This document shows positions 10,288 through 16,763 of a DNA stretch of 64,000 nucleotides, piece after piece; within the stretch, counting starts at the first letter, position 1; each line of letters begins with the position of its first letter. The stretch comes from Candidatus Nanoarchaeia archaeon (GTDB lineage Archaea; Nanoarchaeota; Nanoarchaeia; SCGC-AAA011-G17; JAFCDX01). The translations under genes and the position numbers were made by a program. The stretch covers positions 35,764-99,763 of the forward strand of contig JAQUND010000004.1 of assembly GCA_028717785.1 (NCBI GenBank), given 5' to 3'. The notes under the pieces are model-generated. The model did not search any database and was not told the origin of the DNA. It saw only the letters and a program-made list of their open reading frames with translations.

Positions 10288-10944
10288 TTAAGAAAATTCA
10301 GATAGATTTTTTTGTTTATTTACATGATTTTTAAAAGGTAACCAAGATTTTCTGAATATCTTATGTAATTCTTCTTTGTGAAAGTTTTCTTCTAAGAATT
10401 TTTGTGTTTTTGGATCAGACATATATCCAGAACCAAAATCAATATTATACTGTTTTTTTATTTTTTCTACTTCTTCTTCTCTAATTACTTTGGCGATTAT
10501 TGAAGCTGCAGAACATTCTGGATGATTTACGTCCGCTTTATGTTCTATTATTAATTCAGGTTTTTCTTTTAAATAAACTTTAATTTCTTCAGTATATTTT
10601 TTAATATTTGGAGATGGACAATCTATAATTGCTTTATCAGGTTTTAAATAATTAATAATTTGGGCTGTTTTTATCATTTCTAATTTGTTTAAATTAGATA
10701 TTTGTGAATCAACAGAACTATCAATTTCTTCTGGGTATATAATAAAAATTTTAAAATCTTTGACTATTTCATTTATTTTTTCATATAATTCAATTCTTTT
10801 TTTATGGGTTAATAATTTAGAATCTTTTACTTTTATTTTTTTTAATTTAGGAACCTCTTCTTCTTCAATTGAAATACCACACATAACCATTGGGCCTATA
10901 ATAGGACCACGTCCAGCTTCATCAATACCACAAATTAAAGTCAT
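10288..10944 (-). CDS. rnhB: Ribonuclease HII
   Basis: RNase HII cleaves RNA in RNA-DNA hybrids and at single ribonucleotides in DNA. 218 residues with the N-terminal GIDEAGRGPIIGP motif (catalytic Asp and Glu), DSKLLTHKKR, and the HKADVNHPECSAASIIAKV block carrying further metal-binding residues. Length matches archaeal RNase HII. It lies downstream of smc's start on the same strand with a 69-base gap, and is divergent from the LAGLIDADG gene. Confidence 0.93.
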   Translation of the reverse strand: MTLICGIDEAGRGPIIGPMVMCGISIEEEEVPKLKKIKVKDSKLLTHKKRIELYEKINEIVKDFKIFIIYPEEIDSSVDSQISNLNKLEMIKTAQIINYLKPDKAIIDCPSPNIKKYTEEIKVYLKEKPELIIEHKADVNHPECSAASIIAKVIREEEVEKIKKQYNIDFGSGYMSDPKTQKFLEENFHKEELHKIFRKSWLPFKNHVNKQKNLSEFS

Positions 10945-11012
10945 AATTAATTAAATTATAAATGGATTATAAATTTATCTATATACTGTAAAATATATAT
11001 TGGAGTAAATTG

Positions 11013-11046
11013 CAACTTGCAAGGTGTGCGCGCCAGATTTATAAAT
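11013..11046 (+). promoter_or_regulatory. GC-rich patch and TATA box before the LAGLIDADG gene
   Basis: A short GC-rich patch (TGCAAGGTGTGCGCGCC, able to form a small GGTG/CGCC hairpin) stands out in otherwise AT-rich DNA. It is followed at about 11036-11046 by ATTTATAAATA, a good TATA box about 26 bases before the ATG at 11067. Confidence 0.45.
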
Positions 11047-11066
11047 AAAAATTGTTTATTCTATTT

Positions 11067-11807
11067 ATGAAAATAGATATTTCAAAAATTAAATTTAGTA
11101 AGCAGGATTTACAAAAAGATTTAAAATTACCTAATAAATTATCAAATGAATTGGCTTATCTTTGTGGAGTTTTAGCTGGAGATGGGCATATATCTAAAAA
11201 TTATGGTGGAAAGTGTAGAAATGATATATATTGTAGTGGAAATCCAAAAGATGAAGTAGAATATTATAATCAAATAATAATTCCTTTATTTTTTAAATTA
11301 TTTAATATAAAATTGAAGGCTAGATATTTTACACATAAAACTTATGGCGTATTCTTTGGTTCTAAGGCAATATATGATTTTTTAACTCAAATAGTTGGTC
11401 TTTCAAAAGGTAAAAAATATACAAATCTTAAAATTCCAAAATTATTTTTAAAAGATAAAAAATTAATAAATTTCTTTATTTGTGGTGTTTTTGATACAGA
11501 TGGTGGTTTTAGTCTTAAGAAAAGATACAAAGGTTATAGTTACTATCCTGTAATTTGTTTTGTTTCTAAAAGTAAAAAATTTATAGATGAAATATATAAA
11601 CAAATATTTTATTTTGGAATTCAACCAACTAAACCTTATAGAATTAAATTAATAGATAAAAGAATGAAAAAAGGTTTTACAATAGTTTATAGATTTGAAA
11701 TTAATGGGCATTCTAATCTTATAAAATGGTATAAAATATTTAATTTTAGACATCCAAAACACATAATAAAATTTACTAATTGGAAGAATTTAAATAATAT
11801 AAATTAG
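11067..11807 (+). CDS. Free-standing LAGLIDADG homing-endonuclease-like protein
   Basis: 246 residues with two LAGLIDADG-type helices, LAYLCGVLAGDGHIS near the N-terminus and FFICGVFDTDGGFS in the middle. Each ends in the acidic residue that binds catalytic metal (GDG, DTDGG). This is the two-repeat monomeric layout of archaeal homing endonucleases and intron maturases. The ATG at 11067 is preferred over an in-frame TTG at 11052 because it lies the leaderless distance from the TATA box. The stop codon overlaps the 3' end of the convergent, intron-bearing initiator tRNA gene by three bases. It is not inside an intron or intein here, so it is free-standing; its target is unknown. Confidence 0.8.
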   Translation: MKIDISKIKFSKQDLQKDLKLPNKLSNELAYLCGVLAGDGHISKNYGGKCRNDIYCSGNPKDEVEYYNQIIIPLFFKLFNIKLKARYFTHKTYGVFFGSKAIYDFLTQIVGLSKGKKYTNLKIPKLFLKDKKLINFFICGVFDTDGGFSLKKRYKGYSYYPVICFVSKSKKFIDEIYKQIFYFGIQPTKPYRIKLIDKRMKKGFTIVYRFEINGHSNLIKWYKIFNFRHPKHIIKFTNWKNLNNIN

Positions 11808-11824
11808 CGGGAGATGGATTTGAA

Positions 11825-11844
11825 TTCGACGGTATTTAATACCT
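11825..11844 (-). other. tRNA-iMet intron 2 (position 53/54), 20 nt
   Basis: On the minus strand the central helix is CGAT/GTCG (one G:U), with three-base bulges GGA and AAT and inner hairpin GGTAT-TAA-ATACC. Cutting after the second base of each bulge joins GATGG directly to TTCAAAT and leaves a perfect T-arm. Intron ends are inferred from this fold. Confidence 0.85.
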
Positions 11845-11884
11845 CCATCGACCTCAGGGTTATGGGCCCTGCGAGCACTCCTAA

Positions 11885-11905
11885 TTGAGCATATCTTTTG
11901 ATATT
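11885..11905 (-). other. tRNA-iMet intron 1 (D-loop, after position 15), 21 nt
   Basis: On the minus strand the central helix is GAGC/GCTC, with three-base bulges AGA and AAT and inner hairpin ATATC-AAAA-GATAT. Cutting after the second base of each bulge gives D-loop AGTTAGGAGT with the conserved AG and GG. The outer helix is weak (a G:U and a U:A pair only). Confidence 0.8.
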
Positions 11906-11939
11906 CTGCTCCACCCCGCTAAGAATTACATAATTCTGG

Positions 11940-11951
11940 CTATTTAAAAAG
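11940..11951 (-). promoter_or_regulatory. TATA box of the initiator tRNA gene
   Basis: The minus strand reads CCTTTTTAAATA, centred about 26 bases before A1 of the mature tRNA. Transcription should therefore start at or very near the mature 5' end. Confidence 0.55.
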
Positions 11952-12034
11952 GTTTTTATAAGGTTAAAAGAAATTTCTTAAGGAAAATTACAAAATAACC
12001 CATATTTTATATATAAGTTTTATTATATTTAATT

Positions 12035-12334
12035 ATGAACCAAAATATTACAAAAGCTGTATTATCTTTTGATGTAGAATTAAGAAATTATATTGAAGAG
12101 GTTAAAAAACAAATTCAAGCAGATATTATAAAAGCAATCGGTCCTGTTTTAGAACATGAAGGTGTAGAACTACGTATGAACCATTTAATGGAAGAAGCTA
12201 TTAAAAAAAAGAAATTAAACCTTAATTTGTATATATCAAAAATAAAAAAAGATATTCCTATTGAACCCTATCAAACAATGGTATTTCAAAAGTTAATGAA
12301 AGAACTTGAATTTTATCAACTTATTTTAAAATAA
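12035..12334 (+). CDS. Hypothetical small helical protein
   Basis: 99 residues, family not recognised. It is predicted mostly helical, Lys- and Glu-rich (IEEVKKQIQADIIKAIGPVLEHEG), with no signal peptide, membrane segment or Cys, so probably cytoplasmic. It has a free-standing position upstream of a convergent small gene. Typical codon use and a TATA-like stretch upstream (TTTTATATATAAG near 12005-12017) support it as a gene. Confidence 0.55.
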   Translation: MNQNITKAVLSFDVELRNYIEEVKKQIQADIIKAIGPVLEHEGVELRMNHLMEEAIKKKKLNLNLYISKIKKDIPIEPYQTMVFQKLMKELEFYQLILK

Positions 12335-12339
12335 TAAAT

Positions 12340-12516
12340 TTATAATTCGCCTACTTCTTCTGCAATTTCTTGGAGTTTGTCTTTCAATTCTTCAACAACA
12401 TCATCACTTATTATTTTGTTGTTATCTTCTAATTCTTCTAAATTCCAGACTTCTATCCAATTAATTACATCTCTAATTTTATTTTCAATTTTTTGGACTT
12501 TTTTTGGATCTGCCAT
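12340..12516 (-). CDS. Hypothetical 58-residue acidic helical protein
   Basis: Starts with MADPKKVQKIENKIRDVINW and ends EEVGEL. It is highly charged, predicted all-helical and possibly coiled coil. An excellent ribosome binding site GGGGTGG lies six bases before the ATG, which supports this minus-strand gene over the plus-strand frame that covers it. Family unknown. Confidence 0.65.
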   Translation of the reverse strand: MADPKKVQKIENKIRDVINWIEVWNLEELEDNNKIISDDVVEELKDKLQEIAEEVGEL

Positions 12517-12627
12517 TTATACCACCCCTTTATTTAATTATTATATATTTATTTTATTTATAAATCTTTTTGAATAACTTTTTAATTAAAACAAAGATTT
12601 AATAATCTATAATTTATATTAATCTAT

Positions 12628-13413
12628 ATGAAATATAATTTCAAGGTGATGAGCTTAATAATAGCTTTATTTTTTATTGCTCAATTAATTGGTTTATTTG
12701 TTATAAATAATTATTTATCAAAAGATTTGCCTTATAATATTGAAAGACCACAATTTGAAGAAGCAACTTCTTATATTCCAATTACACTAATGATTTTAGT
12801 TGCTACAGGAATTGCAATTTTATTAATTAAATTTAAAGCAAATAATTTATGGAAGATTTGGTTTTTTATTGGTATTACAATTGCATTGTTAATTGCTTTT
12901 AGTACTTTTATTCCAGAAATATATGCATTAATTTTAGCTTTAGTATTAGCCTTTATTAAAATATTTAAACCAAATTATATAATTCATAATTTATCTGAGA
13001 TTTTTATGTATGGTGGTTTAGCGGCAATCTTTGTACCAATACTTTCTTTACAATCTATTATAATATTATTATTCATAATTTCAATTTATGATATAATTGC
13101 AGTTTGGAAAACAAAACATATGATTAAATTAGCAAAATATCAATCTAAAATGAAAATATTTGCAGGATTATTAATTCCATATTCAAAAGATAAAATGGCT
13201 ATTTTAGGTGGAGGAGATATTGGATTTCCTTTATTTTTTGCAGGGACAATAATGAAAACATATTCTATTTTTAATGCATTAATTGTAATTGTATTCACAA
13301 CTATTGCTTTATCATTATTATTGTATTATGCTCAAAAGAATAAATTTTATCCTGCTATGCCCTTTTTAACAACTGGTTGTATAATTGGATTTTTAATTAG
13401 TTTAATTATATAG
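12628..13413 (+). CDS. Presenilin/signal-peptide-peptidase-like intramembrane aspartyl protease
   Basis: 261 residues with about eight or nine transmembrane helices. It carries the signature of the presenilin/SPP (GxGD) family: YD in SIYDIIAVW (Asp155), GxGD in LGGGDIGFPLF (Asp197) and a PAL-like motif PAMP at 242-245, here with Met in place of Leu. Both catalytic aspartates are present. Family members cut transmembrane segments of signal peptides and membrane proteins; here the many anchored surface proteins are plausible substrates, by inference. The gene stands alone with its own promoter. Confidence 0.88.
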   Translation: MKYNFKVMSLIIALFFIAQLIGLFVINNYLSKDLPYNIERPQFEEATSYIPITLMILVATGIAILLIKFKANNLWKIWFFIGITIALLIAFSTFIPEIYALILALVLAFIKIFKPNYIIHNLSEIFMYGGLAAIFVPILSLQSIIILLFIISIYDIIAVWKTKHMIKLAKYQSKMKIFAGLLIPYSKDKMAILGGGDIGFPLFFAGTIMKTYSIFNALIVIVFTTIALSLLLYYAQKNKFYPAMPFLTTGCIIGFLISLII

Positions 13414-13418
13414 AAAAG

Positions 13419-13439
13419 TTTATATATCAATTGATATAT
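13419..13439 (+). promoter_or_regulatory. TATA box with overlapping 18-bp palindrome: likely operator of the toxin-antitoxin pair
   Basis: TAGAAAAGTTTATATATC provides BRE and TATA. A perfect palindrome ATATATCAATTGATATAT (13422-13439) overlaps the TATA box, nine bases before the ATG at 13448. This is the expected layout for autorepression by the helix-turn-helix partner. Confidence 0.6.
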
Positions 13440-13447
13440 GATAAAAT

Positions 13448-13726
13448 ATGCAATTATTACTTAAAAAAAATCCTTTAGTAAGATCTCCTACCTTAGATAC
13501 TGTATTAATGGTAGAGAAATTTATAGAAGAGAATAGTGGAGAATTTAATAGAACCGAATTATGGAAAAGATTACCAAAAAAAGTAATGTGGCAAACTTAT
13601 TTAGTAATTTTAGATTATTTACAATATATTAATAAAATTGCTATAGATAAAGAAGGAAAAATTGGTTATATTTGGAATCCTGTTTTAGCTAAAAAACTTT
13701 TGCATAGAAAGGAGATTAAAATATGA
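13448..13726 (+). CDS. Winged-helix-like protein, probable antitoxin of the RelE-type pair
   Basis: 92 residues. The middle (FNRTELWKRLPKKVMWQTYLVILDYLQYINKI) looks like a winged helix-turn-helix with a wing containing GKIGYIWNP. Its last codons overlap the start of the RelE-like gene by four bases (ATGA), so translation is coupled. The promoter carries a perfect palindrome over the TATA box, consistent with autorepression. That it is the antitoxin is inferred from arrangement; the family is not a classical RelB. Confidence 0.65.
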   Translation: MQLLLKKNPLVRSPTLDTVLMVEKFIEENSGEFNRTELWKRLPKKVMWQTYLVILDYLQYINKIAIDKEGKIGYIWNPVLAKKLLHRKEIKI

Positions 13727-14049
13727 TTAAACCTTCTAAAGTTGTATTTATTTCAGATGAATTAGAAAATACTTTTAATTCTCTTCCAGCTGAAGATTTT
13801 ATTAAAAAATCAATAATAAAAGCCGTACAAGATTTAAAAAATAATGCTTTTGCTGGGATTCATATTCCAAAAAGACTTTTTCCAGATGAATATGTTAAGA
13901 AGTATGGAATTAAAAATTTATGGAAATATGATTTACCTCGGGGATGGAGATTAGTATATACAATTACTTCTGAAAACGAAATTGATTTAATTTCAGCCAT
14001 ATTAGAATGGACAGATCATAAAGAATATGAACGTAGATTTAATTATTAA
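13723..14049 (+). CDS. RelE/ParE-superfamily toxin-like protein
   Basis: 108 residues. The second half, NLWKYDLPRGWRLVYTI followed by LISAILEWTDHKEYERRF, matches the core of RelE-like mRNA interferases: a conserved Arg-rich strand and a C-terminal W-x-x-H-x-x-Y. RelE toxins cleave mRNA at the ribosome, and the family's basic C-terminal residues are largely present. It is translationally coupled to the winged-helix gene, making a type II toxin-antitoxin module. A diverged RelE-fold regulator is the alternative. Confidence 0.7.
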   Translation: MIKPSKVVFISDELENTFNSLPAEDFIKKSIIKAVQDLKNNAFAGIHIPKRLFPDEYVKKYGIKNLWKYDLPRGWRLVYTITSENEIDLISAILEWTDHKEYERRFNY

Positions 14050-14091
14050 TTATATAGAAAGCTTTTTATGCATTTAACATTTAATTTTTGT

Positions 14092-15279
14092 ATGGATGTT
14101 TTAAAATTAGCTAAACCCACAAAAAGAGAACAAATTAGAACACAAAAGATTGTTGATAAATTTTTAAATAAATTAAATAGAAGATTAGTTGGAGCTACGG
14201 CCATTGTTGGTGGGTCTTTTGCAAAAAATACATGGTTATCAGGAGATCATGATATTGATATTTTTGTATTATTTAGTAAAAAACATGATAATGAAAAGAT
14301 TTCTTCAGTATTAGAAAATACACTAAGACAAGTATTTTTATTTATTAAAAAAATTGCAGGTTCAAGAGATTATTTCCAAATTAAGTATAAAGGATGTTTA
14401 TTTGAAGTAATTCCTGTATTAAAGATAGATAATCCTGAAGAAGCAAAAAATATTATGGATATTTCTCCTATGCATGTTACTTGGGTTAAAGAACATATAA
14501 ATGGTAAAGAAGACGATGTTAGAAAATTAAAATTATTTTTAAAGGCAAATCATTGTTATGGAGCAGAATCTTATATTAAAGGATTTTCTGGATATGTTGC
14601 TGAAATACTAACAATATATTATGGTTCTTTTGATAGAGTTATAGAAAGTGCAGTTGATTGGCAAGAATTTGATATTATAGATACTAAAAAAAGAAAAATT
14701 ATGTTAAGAAATGTTGATAAGTCAAAAATAAGCCCATTAGTTGTAATAGATCCGATACAAAAAGAAAGAAATGCAGCAGCTGCTTTATCAAAAGAAAAAT
14801 TTAATTTGTTCATTAAAGCATGTAATGAATATGTAAAGAGTTATTCTCAAGAATTTTTTATTAAAAAATATAAAATTCCAGAAAATGCAATTGTATTACA
14901 AGCAAAACCATTGAAAGGAAGAAAGGATATTGTTGGAGTTAAATTATTGAAAGCTTATGAATATATTAAAGATAAATTAGATGAAGATTTTGGTGTAGAA
15001 GATAGTTCTTGGTACTGGAATAAAAAAGCAATATTTTGGTATGTTACTGAAGATAAAGAAATTTCAGAATTTAAGAAACATTATGGACCTCATATAAGTG
15101 ATGAGTATAATCTTGAAAAGTTTAGAGAAAAATGGAAAGATGAAAAGATAATGGCTGAATCTGGAAGAGTTTTTATTAATGTTAAGAGAAAACATACAAA
15201 AGTAAGATCTTATTTACAAGAATTATTAAAAGATAATGAAGTTAAAGATAAAGTAAAATCTATAAAAATTATTAAGTAA
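14092..15279 (+). CDS. cca: CCA-adding tRNA nucleotidyltransferase (archaeal class I)
   Basis: Adds CCA to tRNA 3' ends, needed here because neither tRNA gene in the window encodes CCA. 395 residues with the class I motif GGSFAKNTWLSGDHDIDIF (catalytic Asp54 and Asp56) and the later archaeal domains (LFLKANHCYGAESYIKGFSGY and others). The ATG at 14092 is chosen: an upstream in-frame ATG at 14068 falls at the TATA box (AGAAAGCTTTTTAT, 14056-14069), whereas 14092 lies about 26 bases downstream, as for a leaderless mRNA. Confidence 0.92.
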   Translation: MDVLKLAKPTKREQIRTQKIVDKFLNKLNRRLVGATAIVGGSFAKNTWLSGDHDIDIFVLFSKKHDNEKISSVLENTLRQVFLFIKKIAGSRDYFQIKYKGCLFEVIPVLKIDNPEEAKNIMDISPMHVTWVKEHINGKEDDVRKLKLFLKANHCYGAESYIKGFSGYVAEILTIYYGSFDRVIESAVDWQEFDIIDTKKRKIMLRNVDKSKISPLVVIDPIQKERNAAAALSKEKFNLFIKACNEYVKSYSQEFFIKKYKIPENAIVLQAKPLKGRKDIVGVKLLKAYEYIKDKLDEDFGVEDSSWYWNKKAIFWYVTEDKEISEFKKHYGPHISDEYNLEKFREKWKDEKIMAESGRVFINVKRKHTKVRSYLQELLKDNEVKDKVKSIKIIK

Positions 15280-15297
15280 GTGTTACTTCTATAGAAT

Positions 15298-15322
15298 AAT
15301 AACAAATAGAAAGCTTTATATA
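15298..15322 (+). promoter_or_regulatory. Extended BRE/TATA promoter
   Basis: AATAACAAATAGAAAG followed by CTTTATATA. It is one of several near-identical copies of the TAGTAACAAATAGAAAG-nTTTATATA pattern in the window. The ATG at 15344 is 26 bases after the TATA box, so leaderless. Confidence 0.65.
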
Positions 15323-15343
15323 TTACTCATTTCTTATAAAACT

Positions 15344-16015
15344 ATGGCAAATTTAATAATGGATTTAAATAAGGAAGGAATAAAATCAACTTTGTTACAA
15401 TTACCTTTTGATCAAGGAAAACAATTGTTAGAAATGTATGGATTTAGAATTACTTCTTTAGAAGATATGGCTAAATTAAGAATTGAAGAAGGATTAAATT
15501 CTAAAATTTCACAATTTGGAAATTTGGTTACAGAAGGATGTTTATATTTACCTGATGGTATATTTATTACAAAAAATTCACCAATTATGTTAGCCCCTAT
15601 AAAAGCAACAAATCATTTTAGGAAAAATCCTTCAAGTCAAGTACAAGGAACAAATTTTGAGATGATTAGAGAAAAAAAATATTATTTAAGTGAAAGAGAT
15701 GTAGAATTTGCTTTAATTAATTCAATTAAATTACCAGATAATAATATTTCTATTCCTGTTAATACATTTAATGATTGTAATATAACTAGATTTATTTTTG
15801 GTCCTTATGCAAAAGATTATGGAAAATTTTTGGAAAAAGCAGGAATTGATAAAATGTCTATTTATACTGCTGGTTTAGAAAAAGAGCCATTTGTAGTACA
15901 GATGTGGTTTTCTGGAGTTAATAATAATTCTAGAGCAAAATCTAGTATTCATGGAATAAATAATGATTTATCTATTTGTAATACTTTACGTGGAATATCT
16001 TCTTTATATTATTAG
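15344..16015 (+). CDS. Hypothetical cytoplasmic protein
   Basis: 223 residues, no family recognised. No signal peptide or membrane helix. Mixed alpha/beta composition with segments such as LYLPDGIFITKNSPIMLAPI and FIFGPYAKDYGKFLEKAGIDKMSIY. The start is fixed by the extended promoter 26 bases upstream. It precedes psmB but psmB has its own promoter, so no shared operon is implied. Confidence 0.6.
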   Translation: MANLIMDLNKEGIKSTLLQLPFDQGKQLLEMYGFRITSLEDMAKLRIEEGLNSKISQFGNLVTEGCLYLPDGIFITKNSPIMLAPIKATNHFRKNPSSQVQGTNFEMIREKKYYLSERDVEFALINSIKLPDNNISIPVNTFNDCNITRFIFGPYAKDYGKFLEKAGIDKMSIYTAGLEKEPFVVQMWFSGVNNNSRAKSSIHGINNDLSICNTLRGISSLYY

Positions 16016-16082
16016 TTTTATAAAATTATTAAATAGAAACATTTATAAATGGACTAAACACATTAAAATAACTGATTCTAAA

Positions 16083-16736
16083 ATGAAAGAAGAGAATAAC
16101 GATACGTTAAAAACAGGAACAACAACAGTTGGTATTGTATGTAGCGATGGTATTATACTTGCTGCAGATAAGAGAGTAACTCTTGGTGGTGGTTACATTG
16201 TTAATCAAGATATTGAAAAAGTAATTATTCTAAATGATAATATTGCAGTTACTATGGCAGGAAATGTTTCTGATGTTCAATTATTATTAAAAATGTTAAA
16301 AGCAGAAATTCAAATTAAGAAAATGAGAAGAGAAAAGGAAGGCTCAGTAAAAGAAGCAGCTAATTTACTAGCAAGAATGGTATATAATAATATAAGAAAA
16401 ATGTCAATGTTACCAGGAGTTTCACACTTTATACTAGCTGGAAAAGATGATTCAGGGTTACATTTATATGATATTTATCCAGATGGAAGTATTAATGAAG
16501 TAAAAACTTTTGTAGCTTCAGGTTCTGGAAGTGTTTATGGTGCTTATTCAGTTTTAGATACTTTATACAAAGAAGGAATGACTATTAATGACGGTATTAA
16601 ATTAGTTGGTAAAGCAATTAGTGCAGCAATGCAAAGAGATACTGCTTCTGGTGGTGGTATTGATGTTGTTACTATAACTGATAAAGGAATTAAAAAAGTT
16701 TTAGCAAAATTAATGAATACAAAGTTAGAGATTTAA
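16083..16736 (+). CDS. psmB: 20S proteasome beta subunit
   Basis: Catalytic subunit of the archaeal proteasome core. The 12-residue propeptide MKEENNDTLKTG precedes TTTVGIVC, so self-cleavage would expose Thr13 as the nucleophile. Conserved Asp and Lys follow in ILAADKRVTLGGG, with the SGSGS...A and D...SGGG blocks at the C-terminal end. 217 residues, typical length. The ATG at 16083 is used rather than longer in-frame starts because BRE/TATA AATAGAAACATTTATAAA lies at about 16034-16051 and the propeptide length fits. Confidence 0.93.
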   Translation: MKEENNDTLKTGTTTVGIVCSDGIILAADKRVTLGGGYIVNQDIEKVIILNDNIAVTMAGNVSDVQLLLKMLKAEIQIKKMRREKEGSVKEAANLLARMVYNNIRKMSMLPGVSHFILAGKDDSGLHLYDIYPDGSINEVKTFVASGSGSVYGAYSVLDTLYKEGMTINDGIKLVGKAISAAMQRDTASGGGIDVVTITDKGIKKVLAKLMNTKLEI

Positions 16737-16763
16737 TTTTATGTTTATTCTATAAATAAAAAA

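Larger units (their letters stand above)
11805..11920 (-). tRNA. Initiator tRNA-Met(CAU) with two non-canonical introns
   Basis: Read on the minus strand the ends AGCGGGG and TCCCGCT form the acceptor stem with A1:U72, and A73 follows. The anticodon stem is CAGGG/CCCTG, giving the three G:C pairs diagnostic of initiators, around loop CCCATAA with anticodon CAT at 11862-11864. Two insertions interrupt it: 21 nt in the D-loop (11885-11905) and 20 nt between 53 and 54 (11825-11844). Both fold as bulge-helix-bulge. Removing them gives a 75-nt tRNA with D-arm GAGC-AGTTAGGAGT-GCTC, T-arm GATGG-TTCAAAT-CCATC and a G15:C48 pair. Position 33 is C, not the usual U. CCA is not encoded; cca is at 14092-15279. 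Confidence 0.93.

Noticed and set aside
11052..11066. TTG start upstream of the LAGLIDADG gene
   Set aside because: The ATG at 11067 lies 26 bases after the TATA box; the TTG would fall before the expected transcript start.
11825..11905. tRNA-iMet insertions as evidence for a pseudogene
   Set aside because: Both insertions fit intact splicing motifs and their removal restores every conserved tRNA position.
12377..12577. Plus-strand frame over the small acidic gene
   Set aside because: Ser/Thr/Leu-rich antisense composition; the minus-strand frame has a ribosome binding site and normal composition.
14068..14091. ATG start 24 bases upstream for cca
   Set aside because: It falls at the TATA box, so it would not be transcribed.
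15963..16082. N-terminal extension of psmB
   Set aside because: It would overlap the end of the previous gene and the promoter at 16034; the 12-residue propeptide starting at 16083 is typical.
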